From contig JAUWZC010000123.1 of NCBI GenBank assembly GCA_030615565.1, positions 1 through 6,663 on the forward strand: a DNA stretch of 6,663 nt, in the 5' to 3' direction. Source of the DNA: Desulfobacteraceae bacterium (GTDB lineage Bacteria; Desulfobacterota; DSM-4660; Desulfatiglandales; B25-G16). Under the pieces are notes generated by a model that ran no database searches, had not been told where the DNA came from, and saw only the letters and a program-made list of their open reading frames with translations. Position 1 is the stretch's first letter; each line of letters begins with the position of its first letter. Below, one piece after another: positions 1-6,357 of this stretch. Made by a program: the position numbers and the translations under genes.

Positions 1-1
1 C

Positions 2-529
2 CCGGGCAAATCAGGGATATGGCCATTTAGGAAAAAAGCCTGGAGATGTACAGTGTCAATGAATATAGATATATTAGATGTTAATAGGGGAACAATACTT
101 TTAAGTAAAGAGATAGCAGACAAAATTACATTACCAAGTAAAGAAGCTACAGAAGAAACGGAAAAAGCTGCTAATGCAGAAATAAAAAAAAGGGCTCTCA
201 AGGAATGCCTGCCGGATATCCTCAAGAGAGCAGAAAAGGCTACTTGCCTTTCACTCAATCATGAGCTCTGGACAGGTAGAATAATTTCTATAAATAAGAA
301 AGAAATTATTATCAACGCTGGCCGCGACGTAGGGCTTAGGCCAGCGGTTGTGCTTGAAGTCTTTGACAAAGGAGAACGCATCACCTCTTTTAAAGAACAA
401 ACCTATCAGTTACCAGGTATAAAGGTGGGAGAAATAAAAATTGTTAGTATAAAACAACGCCATTCCTATGCCGAACCTATTAAGGAAGGATATTTCAAAC
501 TAGGACAGATAATAAGAATTAAGGACTAA
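2..529 (+). CDS. C-terminal part of a FlgT/CsgG-like protein (5' end outside the window)
   Basis: The frame is open from base 2 to the TAA at 527-529 and gives 175 residues with no start required inside the window, so I read it as a 5'-truncated gene. The first part reads as a beta-rich segment ending in ILDVNRGTILLSKEI, like the 'VVDV.TG.vL.s.ei' stretch of CsgG/FlgT-type envelope proteins. A charged helical stretch follows (about residues 43-82). The last 85 residues (GRIISINKKEIIINAGRDVGL, then VGEIKIVSI and KLGQIIRI) resemble the FlgT C-terminal domain, a small beta barrel found in outer-membrane or flagellar-associated proteins. A GTG at 53 with GGAG at 42-45 could act as a start and give 158 residues. 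I favour the longer reading because the upstream codons continue a sensible protein (WPFRKKAW). The product is probably periplasmic or outer-membrane, but no signal peptide is visible here and the family call is from memory. It converges on recN with interlocked stop codons. Confidence 0.66.
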   Translation, partial: PGKSGIWPFRKKAWRCTVSMNIDILDVNRGTILLSKEIADKITLPSKEATEETEKAANAEIKKRALKECLPDILKRAEKATCLSLNHELWTGRIISINKKEIIINAGRDVGLRPAVVLEVFDKGERITSFKEQTYQLPGIKVGEIKIVSIKQRHSYAEPIKEGYFKLGQIIRIKD

Positions 530-2220
530 GGGGAAAGCATTTCTCTGGCATGCGCAAGGGTCTTCTCAGATATAACTCGACCACCAAGAAGTCTGGCAAT
601 CTCATTGATCCTACTTTCCCTGTCTAATGAGGTAATAAAGGCCCGGGTTCTGCCTCTACTAACCCTTTTTTCAACCAAGAAATGTGTCTCTCCGCATTTG
701 GCTATCTGAGGAAGATGGGTAATTCCTAAAATCTGATGGTAATTGGCAAGTGATCTTAGTTTTTCACCAACAACAGCAGCCGTAGCACCCCCAATACCAG
801 AATCAATCTCATCAAAGACAAGGGTTTCAATTAAACCAGATCGAGCCAATATAGTCTTTAAAGCAAGCATAATCCTGGATAGTTCCCCTCCTGAGGCAAT
901 CTTGGCCATTGGCCTTAAATCTTCACCCACATTTGGCGATATCATAAACTCCAACACATCTATTCCGTCAGCGGTAAGGATAGAATCAATCATGTCTGCT
1001 GAAATATTTTCACTATTTGATTGGTTGGAGATAAATTTGATTCTAAATCTCGTTCCAGCCATATCCAGCAAATTTAACTCCTCTTCCACCTTTTTTTCAA
1101 ATTCTTTTGCTATTTCATGTCTCTTTAAAGAGAGCTTGGTGGCCAGGTTCAATAGATCTTGCTTTTTCTCTTCAAGCTGGGTCTTAAACCTTTTCAGTTC
1201 CTCCTTCGTCTGGGTTAATTGATACTCCTTTTGAGAAAGCTCCTCCTTAAAAGATAATATGTTCTCAATGGAAGAGCCATATTTCTTTTTCAATCGCCTG
1301 ATAAGTTGCAGTCTCTCTTCAACCTCTTCCAGCCTTCTTGGATCGACCTTTAAATGAGAGTAAAAATCCCGTAACTCCAAGGCCAAATCTTCCAACTGAA
1401 CCTGGGCTGATTCCAATTGTTTCTTATAATGGTCCAGATGAGGGTCAATTGTACCACCCTTATCCATATCTTTTGCTAGTATGCTCAAGATAGATAAAAC
1501 AGATTCATCCTTTTCATAGAGGGCCTGATAGCCTTTAAAAGCTATATCAATTAACCTCTCAGCATTCATAAGTCGACTCTTTTCAGCCTCAAGTCTGCTG
1601 TCTTCATCTGGAACAAGTTTTGCCTCTTCGATCTCCTTTATCTGAAATTGGGTAAGTTCTCGCCTTTCGGCTTCCTCTTTTAAACGGCCCTTAAGCCTTT
1701 CTATCTTTTCCTTAAGAGAGTAATAATCACGGTAAAGCTCATTGAGCATAAGCCTGTCTTTAGTCAGGCCACCAAAATCATCCAAAATAAAGAGATGGTT
1801 ATCAGGCTTGAGGAGAAGCTGGTGCTCATTCTGCCCAGAGACACTTATCAGATGAGGGCCAAGTTTAGAAATCATCTGCAGTGTAGCCAGAGAGCCATTG
1901 ATCCATACCCTGCTCTTACCCTGCTTAGAGATAGTCCTTTTTATCAGCACCTCACCATTAAAAGGTATGTCCATGTCCCTTAAAAAACTGGAAAGGAGAG
2001 ACTGTAAAGGCAGTTGAAAAAGGGCCTCAACTACTGCCTTGTCAGCACCGGTTCGTATAAGATCTGGTGATGTACGTCCCCCTAAAATCAGATTAACAGC
2101 ATTGATAATAATTGATTTTCCTGCACCAGTCTCTCCAGAGAGTATATTTAATCCTCTTGAAAAGCTGACCGACAGAGAATCTATAATTGCAAAATCAGTA
2201 ATAGCAAGTTGAACAAGCAT
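526..2220 (-). CDS. recN: DNA repair protein RecN
   Basis: RecN is an SMC-like ATPase that acts in the cytoplasm during recombinational repair of double-strand breaks. The 564-residue product is full length (E. coli RecN is about 550). The start MLVQLAITDFAIID is typical of the family. Walker A GETGAGKS is at 29-36, the Q-loop region SGQNEHQ at 128-134, the ABC signature ASGGELSR at 442-449, Walker B LVFDEID at 467-473 followed by the D-loop SGIGG, and the H-loop ITHLPQIA at about 500-507. The middle (about 160-385) is rich in Glu/Lys/Leu and forms the expected coiled coil. No key residue is missing. The ATG lies 3 bp after the stop of the GspE/PilB-type gene. A GGGGG run at 2233-2237, inside that upstream gene and 12 nt from the ATG, is the likely ribosome-binding site, so the two genes are probably co-transcribed and translationally coupled. 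No LexA-type operator can be recognised directly upstream. The stop interlocks with the convergent gene on the plus strand. Confidence 0.98.
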   Translation of the reverse strand: MLVQLAITDFAIIDSLSVSFSRGLNILSGETGAGKSIIINAVNLILGGRTSPDLIRTGADKAVVEALFQLPLQSLLSSFLRDMDIPFNGEVLIKRTISKQGKSRVWINGSLATLQMISKLGPHLISVSGQNEHQLLLKPDNHLFILDDFGGLTKDRLMLNELYRDYYSLKEKIERLKGRLKEEAERRELTQFQIKEIEEAKLVPDEDSRLEAEKSRLMNAERLIDIAFKGYQALYEKDESVLSILSILAKDMDKGGTIDPHLDHYKKQLESAQVQLEDLALELRDFYSHLKVDPRRLEEVEERLQLIRRLKKKYGSSIENILSFKEELSQKEYQLTQTKEELKRFKTQLEEKKQDLLNLATKLSLKRHEIAKEFEKKVEEELNLLDMAGTRFRIKFISNQSNSENISADMIDSILTADGIDVLEFMISPNVGEDLRPMAKIASGGELSRIMLALKTILARSGLIETLVFDEIDSGIGGATAAVVGEKLRSLANYHQILGITHLPQIAKCGETHFLVEKRVSRGRTRAFITSLDRESRINEIARLLGGRVISEKTLAHAREMLSP

Positions 2221-2223
2221 AAA

Positions 2224-4050
2224 TCAGATTTGCCCCCAAGTTACCCTGATCACCTCTTGGTATGTTGTCTCGCCATCGAGCATCTTTTTAATGGCATTTT
2301 CCCTGAGTGTAATCATACCCTCATTGCAGGCAGCCTGCCTAATCATATCGGCACTCCCTTCCTGTGCAATAATATCCTTTATTGGCTCTGTAACAGATAT
2401 AACTTCAAAAATGCCAACCCTCCCCAAATAGCCTGTTCCCCTGCACTTTATACAACCATTACCCCTTTTTAGCCTGATTATCCCTGTCTTGTCTGTCTTG
2501 ATACCCATAGCCATAAGATCATCGGCACTAATTTCAAAGCTCTCACTACAGGAAGGGCAGATCTTGCGCAAAAGGCGCTGAGCCAAAACGCCGGTCAAGG
2601 TAGCATGTATAAGAAAGCGGGGAACACCTATGTCTACCAGGCGGGTAATGGCCAAGGGGGCATCATTAGTATGGAGGGTCGAGAGCACCAAGTGCCCTGT
2701 CAAGGTTGCCTGAATAGCATTCTGGGCTGTCTCCAGGTCTCTCATCTCCCCAATCATGATTATATCAGGGTCCTGTCTTAATATATTCCTCAAAATGCTC
2801 GCAAATGTTATACCTGCAGTCGGTTGTACTGCTATCTGGTTGAAATCTTCATAAACCATTTCGATGGGATCTTCCACAGTGGTAATGTTTTTTTCCTCAG
2901 TAGATAAATGTCTCAATGTAGAATAAAGTGTGGTGGATTTTCCACTACCAGTAGGGCCACATACCAGAACAAGACCATGGGGAAGATTAATAAACTGCTG
3001 GTAACGCACTAGATCCATTGATGTCATACCGAGCTGGCCTACGTCCTGTAAGAGGATATCTGGATCCAGTATCCTCATAACAGTTTTCTCACCAAAGGCT
3101 GTAGGTACTGTTGAGACCCTGATCTCTGCCTCAACCCCTTGGCCCCTGTCAATCTTGATCCTGCCATCCTGTGGACGTCTTTTTTCTGCCATGTCAAGGC
3201 GAGAAAGGGTCTTAATCCTGGAAATCATAGCCCCATGAACACTTTTTGGTAATTCATAGATGGAATGCAAGACACCATCGATTCTCAGCCTCACTAAACT
3301 GGTATTCCTCTTTGGTTCAATATGAATATCGCTGGCCCTTTGATCAAAGGCATAGTTAAAGAGGTGGTCAACAGCATTTACAATGTGTCTATCATCTGAT
3401 GGAAGATCCCTTGCTTCCCGAAGCCTAACATACTGTTCCAGGTTACCGAGGTCAATTGAGGGATAAGAAAACTGCTCCTCGGCTGCGGCAATGGATCTTC
3501 TGAAGCCATAAAATTCATCTATAAATTTTATAATATCGGATTTGCTTGAAACAACTGGTTTAGCCTTTAAATGACTAACCCTACTTATATCCTCCATAAC
3601 CTCAATATTATGAGGATTTGGTGTGGCTACAGTAAGCCAACCATCTTTAACAGCTATAGGTAAAACGAGATGCTTCATGGCGAACGTTCTGGGAATGGTT
3701 GTTGTCACCAGCTTCAGATCAAGCTCCAGTGGATCTATCTTCTTGTAATCTATTTTCCACTCCTCAGCCAGGGCCTGGAAGGTAGTTTCCTCATCGAGTT
3801 CTCTGGTTGGGTCATCTTCACGAACAAGCTTCAAAAAAGAAATAATATCAATGATAGTTACAGGATTCATTATTCTTGAAGAAGAGCCCCCTGAGGCATC
3901 TTTGATTATCTGAAGTTTCTCTAACTTCTTTTGGAGGGTATCCTTTTTTTTAAAAATCTCCTGCCTTTGTTCTTTTGATATAAGGCCCCTCTTTAAAAGA
4001 ATTCGACAAACATTTTCTGCTGATAGTGGAGAAACGGAGTTTTTTGTCAT
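2224..4050 (-). CDS. GspE/PilB-family secretion or type IV pilus assembly ATPase
   Basis: This is a cytoplasmic hexameric ATPase that would power type II secretion or type IV pilus extension. Of 608 residues, about 10-180 form the N-terminal MshEN/T2SSE-N region: a short helical part (LLKRGLISKEQRQ), a Lys-rich linker around 34-60, then the larger subdomain with KIDPLELD and HLVLPIAVKDGWLTVATPNP. The ATPase core starts near 215 (ASDIHIEP at 239-246). Walker A GPTGSGKS is at 365-372, the Asp box TTVEDPIE at 390-397, Walker B DPDIIMIGEMRD at 427-438 and the His box TGHLVLSTLHTNDA at 451-464. A tetracysteine zinc site is present (CPSC at 498-501, CIKC at 533-536). The family usually has GEIRD; here it is GEMRD. 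Start choice: ATG at 4050 with GAAAGG at 4062-4067, 11 nt upstream. GspE and PilB cannot be told apart by eye, and no pilin, GspF/PilC or secretin gene is visible, so no symbol is given. It is followed by recN after 3 bp. Confidence 0.95.
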   Translation of the reverse strand: MTKNSVSPLSAENVCRILLKRGLISKEQRQEIFKKKDTLQKKLEKLQIIKDASGGSSSRIMNPVTIIDIISFLKLVREDDPTRELDEETTFQALAEEWKIDYKKIDPLELDLKLVTTTIPRTFAMKHLVLPIAVKDGWLTVATPNPHNIEVMEDISRVSHLKAKPVVSSKSDIIKFIDEFYGFRRSIAAAEEQFSYPSIDLGNLEQYVRLREARDLPSDDRHIVNAVDHLFNYAFDQRASDIHIEPKRNTSLVRLRIDGVLHSIYELPKSVHGAMISRIKTLSRLDMAEKRRPQDGRIKIDRGQGVEAEIRVSTVPTAFGEKTVMRILDPDILLQDVGQLGMTSMDLVRYQQFINLPHGLVLVCGPTGSGKSTTLYSTLRHLSTEEKNITTVEDPIEMVYEDFNQIAVQPTAGITFASILRNILRQDPDIIMIGEMRDLETAQNAIQATLTGHLVLSTLHTNDAPLAITRLVDIGVPRFLIHATLTGVLAQRLLRKICPSCSESFEISADDLMAMGIKTDKTGIIRLKRGNGCIKCRGTGYLGRVGIFEVISVTEPIKDIIAQEGSADMIRQAACNEGMITLRENAIKKMLDGETTYQEVIRVTWGQI

Positions 4051-4151
4051 AATGCTAATGGCCTTTCATGTTATTTTATAAAACTATTCAGCCACCAAGG
4101 CACAAAGACCCAAAGAAAAAATGAATATAAATTGAATAACGGAGTTTTCTC

Positions 4152-4176
4152 ATTAATGAGCCGCAGGCTCATTAAT
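4152..4176. repeat. Perfect 11-bp hairpin with 3-nt loop
   Basis: ATTAATGAGCC at 4152-4162 and GGCTCATTAAT at 4166-4176 are exact reverse complements around the loop GCA. Neither strand carries a T run directly after the stem, so it does not look like an intrinsic terminator. It lies inside the composite repeat, about 100 bp upstream of the ATPase start, and could form a cruciform in DNA or a stem-loop in a leader transcript. Confidence 0.85.
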
Positions 4177-4208
4177 TTCAATGTGCCACGCATTAAAAAG
4201 GCTGTAAC

Positions 4209-4316
4209 CGTTCACGGGTTCAGAGGTTTAGGGTTCAACGGAAATCTGAAAAGTCCTACGAGCAAGGTTAACGAAAGAAAGGTAACCCTGAACGGTGAAC
4301 CCTGAACCTGTGAACG
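4209..4316. repeat. Inner inverted repeat with TGAACC/GGTTCA words
   Basis: CGTTCACGGGTTCAG at 4209-4223 pairs with CTGAACCTGTGAACG at 4302-4316 at 14 of 15 positions. The inward flanks carry further related words: GGGTTCA at 4231-4237, and CCCTGAAC, GGTGAAC and CCTGAAC between 4286 and 4307. The arms are thus partly tandem on each side and could slip into alternative pairings. A short inner hairpin, GGTTA at 4266-4270 with TAACC at 4283-4287, lies between them. A 7-bp direct repeat CCTACGA (4255-4261 and 4317-4323) brackets the right arm. Confidence 0.7.
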
Positions 4317-4428
4317 CCTACGAATAATTATATAATCTTGGTGTCTTGGTGCCTTTGTGGCAAGATACCTGAGTAGTTACGCTTTATAAAGTTATCATTT
4401 CATGTTTCTTCAATCAAAGCCTTTTTAC

Positions 4429-5238
4429 CTATACATCCCTTTTAGCAAATATAGCCTGGGCTAAAGACAAATCTTCAAGCGTATCTATCCCCATAACCTC
4501 CTCCTCTTCCTCAACAAGGGCAAAGCCAACCTTAAGTCCATCATTGCTCATCAACTCAACCAAGTCAGTGATAAAATACTCCTCGACAACCATTATTCGA
4601 CCATCCCTTTCTTTTTCTACCCTATGAGGTCTCCTCTTTAATTTCTTCAGGTACTTAAGCAAGGCCGATCTCCTGGCTGCATATATGCCTGAGTTAAAAA
4701 TCTGAAAGTGACTTTGCCTCTCTAATGAATAGTCCTTCCAATATCTCCACTCAGTGATCCTTTTAACATTTCCATTTTCTATCTCTAAAATACCATATTG
4801 AGCTCTATCCATTGGTTTAAAGCCTAAGACAATTAGATCTAGATATTTAAGGTGGCTTATGAGGTTATGATATGTGGTCTCCATTACAAATGGAATATCT
4901 CCCATAGTGATAATAAAATACTCTTGATCTGTTTGCTCTAAAAAATCCTGTGCTGCGATAAGGGCACCCCCTGTTCCATTGGGGACAGATTGATCACAGT
5001 AAAAAACACCAAGATCACGAGTCACCTTCATAACCTCATCTTTTTTGTGGTGTATCACCAAAGTCTTTGGTCCTCTTGGAAGATTCCTAACAATTTCAAA
5101 AATGATTGGATGCTCTCCTTCAAAGGGATTTGATCCAGGTATTAATGGGAGGAGGATCTTGCTGCCAGAAAAATCCTTCATCCTGCTTCCATAGCCAGCA
5201 GCAAATATAATAGAAGCAGCTTGCACTTCTTCCATCAC
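4429..5238 (-). CDS. Nucleotidyltransferase (GlmU N-terminal-like sugar-nucleotide pyrophosphorylase)
   Basis: This is predicted to transfer a nucleotidyl group from an NTP to a sugar phosphate. The 269-residue protein is one Rossmann-like NTP-transferase domain. It has the binding loop FAAGYGSRMK at 12-21, the following lysine in SGSKILLPL (K27), GTGGAL at 88-93, the metal-binding MGD around 112-114, YGI at 148-150, FNSGIY at 181-186, EEYFITDL at 219-226 and MGIDTLEDL at 249-257. This order matches the uridylyltransferase half of GlmU, but GlmU's left-handed beta-helix acetyltransferase half is absent and its usual GTAHA loop is GTGGA here. It is therefore not a complete GlmU, and the substrate cannot be read from sequence. 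Start choice is ambiguous: GTG at 5238 or ATG at 5235, differing by one residue. It lies 79 bp downstream of the exporter gene and may share its transcript; the gap downstream is the repeat region. A cell-wall, capsule or surface-glycan role is only an inference. Confidence 0.9.
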   Translation of the reverse strand: MMEEVQAASIIFAAGYGSRMKDFSGSKILLPLIPGSNPFEGEHPIIFEIVRNLPRGPKTLVIHHKKDEVMKVTRDLGVFYCDQSVPNGTGGALIAAQDFLEQTDQEYFIITMGDIPFVMETTYHNLISHLKYLDLIVLGFKPMDRAQYGILEIENGNVKRITEWRYWKDYSLERQSHFQIFNSGIYAARRSALLKYLKKLKRRPHRVEKERDGRIMVVEEYFITDLVELMSNDGLKVGFALVEEEEEVMGIDTLEDLSLAQAIFAKRDV

Positions 5239-5241
5239 CTT

Positions 5242-5257
5242 TCCTATGTCCTCCTTT
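5242..5257 (-). promoter_or_regulatory. Two overlapping ribosome-binding options for the nucleotidyltransferase gene
   Basis: On the minus strand AAAGGAGGA (5249-5257) is a strong Shine-Dalgarno match. AGGAGG ends 11 nt before the GTG at 5238 and 14 nt before the ATG at 5235. A second AGGA at 5242-5245 lies 6 nt before the ATG and only 3 nt before the GTG. The first fits the GTG loosely, the second fits the ATG well, so the start is either of two adjacent codons. Confidence 0.55.
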
Positions 5258-5317
5258 TATTCGGTAATGTCTGTTGATAGTTGCCAGCCATATGCACACT
5301 GATTTAGCTTAAGGAAA

Positions 5318-6346
5318 TCAAAAGTAAAATCCTGTCAAATAGAAAATCAATCCTACCATTAGCCCAACAGCAAAATTTACAATCTTGACAAAAATAAAAC
5401 TCCTTTTTGAGTCAGCCAGCAAGGGAAGCATTCCATGACCATCCTGAACAACAGAACTAGCCAAAAGAATACCAAAGGGGGTTGCCCCTTGTGCAAAAAG
5501 GGTTACAAATATCATATGCGGGCCAGATTCTGGAATAAGACCTACAAGGCATGCAATCAACATAACAGTTAGATAATTTGCCTTAATCCAGGACTCAAGA
5601 TCTAAATAATCTATTAAAAAATACATTAGCAGCAAAGCGCCAAATGTCCACAGGAATACCCTTGGAATATGAACCTTTACTATATGTTCCCATAGGTGTT
5701 TTTCAAGAAAATGCTCGGGAACTGTGGAAACGATAAAAAGCGCTAATAAGGGACCTATTAGGAATGTTATCTTTATCCAATTCCACTCTGAAGGGCCTAA
5801 TTGATTAAAGGTTAATCCAGCAATGAATAATACCAAGACAATTATCAATAATCCGCGTTGAAGGGTAAAATTCTTTAATTGGTTAAAGATCTCACTCCTT
5901 GGAAAACAAACACATTCATCCTCATTATGAAACTCCAGTTCGTGACTCAACTTTTTTATCACTATAGAGCCTGGTTTAAATAGGATATCTGTTACAAAGC
6001 CAGCAGCAATGCCTACTAGAAATAGAATGAGGATTAAAATAAATGTCTTTCCTGGAAACATTGACAGCATTACATAGGCCTCATCCCCACTTGTTGCAAT
6101 CATAACAGTCACCAATGCGCCAAGACTTACTATATTGTGGGCATAGAGAGCAACAACCGTGAATGCACCAAGACAACCAGGTGTAGCACCAAGTAAGGCA
6201 GATAAAATATACTGCATCCATCTTGATTTCTGTAATGAATCTTGCCAACTTCCTTGGGTCTGAACATTAACATACTCTATGATGAGCATCATTACGAAGA
6301 CAAAGCTGGTAATCATTAAGGCGTGTTTAAGAGTTTCAATAATCAT
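5318..6346 (-). CDS. Putative ten-helix heavy-metal (manganese-type) exporter, ArsP_2-like
   Basis: This is an inner-membrane protein of 342 residues with about ten hydrophobic segments: roughly 7-27, 46-70, 72-92, 101-123, 164-182, 192-209, 227-247, 255-275, 277-297 and 318-338. Conserved-looking motifs are GATPGCLGAF (53-62), ATSGDEAYVML (84-94), GLIPESGPHMIF (269-280) and VVQDGHGMLPLLADSKR (299-315). From memory these fit the family described as putative manganese transporter or ten-transmembrane heavy-metal exporter (PF11449). The transported ion is not proven. The hydrophilic loop at 124-163 contains HNEDECVCF with a Cys-X-Cys pair (145, 147), a possible metal site. The two motif regions align with each other at an offset of 216 residues, pointing to an internal duplication. 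The ATG is preceded by AGGA at 6354-6357 with 7-nt spacing. It follows the micro-ORF by 9 bp, so it is probably translated as part of an operon with the partial gene upstream. No metal-dependent riboswitch or operator is visible in the window. Confidence 0.85.
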   Translation of the reverse strand: MIIETLKHALMITSFVFVMMLIIEYVNVQTQGSWQDSLQKSRWMQYILSALLGATPGCLGAFTVVALYAHNIVSLGALVTVMIATSGDEAYVMLSMFPGKTFILILILFLVGIAAGFVTDILFKPGSIVIKKLSHELEFHNEDECVCFPRSEIFNQLKNFTLQRGLLIIVLVLFIAGLTFNQLGPSEWNWIKITFLIGPLLALFIVSTVPEHFLEKHLWEHIVKVHIPRVFLWTFGALLLMYFLIDYLDLESWIKANYLTVMLIACLVGLIPESGPHMIFVTLFAQGATPFGILLASSVVQDGHGMLPLLADSKRSFIFVKIVNFAVGLMVGLIFYLTGFYF

Positions 6347-6353
6347 TGCAATT

Positions 6354-6357
6354 TCCT
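6354..6357 (-). promoter_or_regulatory. Exporter ribosome-binding site overlapping the micro-ORF stop
   Basis: AGGA, 7 nt before the exporter ATG, shares bases with the TAG (6356-6358) that ends the 31-codon ORF. Ribosomes finishing the small ORF would stop on the exporter's ribosome-binding site, an arrangement typical of translational coupling. Confidence 0.6.

Larger units (their letters stand above)
4075..4390. repeat. Composite inverted-repeat element (outer arms)
   Basis: The arm at 4091-4115 (starting GCCACCAAGGCAC) and the arm at 4337-4361 (ending GCCTTTGTGGC) are reverse complements at 21 of 25 positions. Symmetry continues outward: ACTATTCA at 4083-4090 matches the complement of TGAGTAGT at 4370-4377, and TTTATAAA at 4075-4082 matches TTTATAAA at 4383-4390. 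The right side has 8 extra bases (4362-4369) and 5 more (4378-4382). The whole block is therefore one large imperfect palindrome. CCAAGGCAC/CAAAGAC-type words like these recur in many environmental bacterial genomes, to my memory, but their mechanism is not known to me. No transposase or other ORF is inside, so at most this is a non-autonomous element. Confidence 0.75.
4051..4428. other. 378-bp intergenic region filled by a composite repeat
   Basis: There is no credible coding sequence between the ATPase gene start and the nucleotidyltransferase stop. The interval is largely occupied by nested inverted repeats (listed separately). It must also contain any promoter for the ATPase-recN pair. 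On the minus strand, TATAAA at 4075-4080 sits 19 nt after TTGTGC at 4100-4105, a weak -10/-35-like pair whose -35 part lies inside the left outer repeat arm. I do not consider this strong enough to call a promoter. No Rho-independent terminator (GC stem plus T run) is evident downstream of the nucleotidyltransferase gene. Confidence 0.8.

Noticed and set aside
53..529. GTG at 53 as the true start of the left-edge gene
   Set aside because: A GGAG at 42-45 makes it possible, but the frame stays open to the window edge and the upstream codons extend a family-like beta segment, so a truncated longer gene is more likely.
743..1222. Plus-strand ORF of 159 codons
   Set aside because: It lies entirely within recN on the opposite strand, across its coiled-coil, signature and Walker B coding region. 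The product is Ser/Phe-rich, typical of antisense translation of Glu/Lys-rich coiled coil.
1795..1983. Plus-strand ORF of 62 codons
   Set aside because: Antisense shadow of the N-terminal half of recN; no recognisable motif and no ribosome-binding site worth noting.
2209..2472. Plus-strand ORF of 87 codons
   Set aside because: Antisense to the 3' end of the GspE/PilB-type gene, including its zinc-site coding region; no family resemblance.
3670..3879. Plus-strand ORF of 69 codons
   Set aside because: Antisense to the N-terminal domain of the GspE/PilB-type ATPase; no supporting features.
4088..4153. Minus-strand 21-codon ORF inside the repeat
   Set aside because: It reads through the outer repeat arm and gives a Phe/Gly/Leu-rich peptide of the sort produced by chance from such repeats; no ribosome-binding site.
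4152..4176. Intrinsic terminator for the nucleotidyltransferase transcript
   Set aside because: The stem is strong, but on the minus strand it is followed by GAGAAAACTCC and has no U run; it is also over 250 bp from the stop codon.
4091..4361. CRISPR-like reading of the repeat region
   Set aside because: The repeats are inverted and partly degenerate, not regularly spaced direct repeats, and there are no spacers of constant length or cas genes.
5244..5291. 15-codon minus-strand ORF between the exporter and nucleotidyltransferase genes
   Set aside because: Very short, no ribosome-binding site, and its end overlaps the Shine-Dalgarno region of the next gene; nothing beyond an ATG and a stop supports it.
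5333..5338. TTGACA as a -35 promoter box for the nucleotidyltransferase gene (minus strand)
   Set aside because: It matches the -35 consensus exactly, but 17 nt downstream there is only TCCTTA, a poor -10, and the box lies in the exporter's last codons (Leu-Thr-Gly region). Probably chance.
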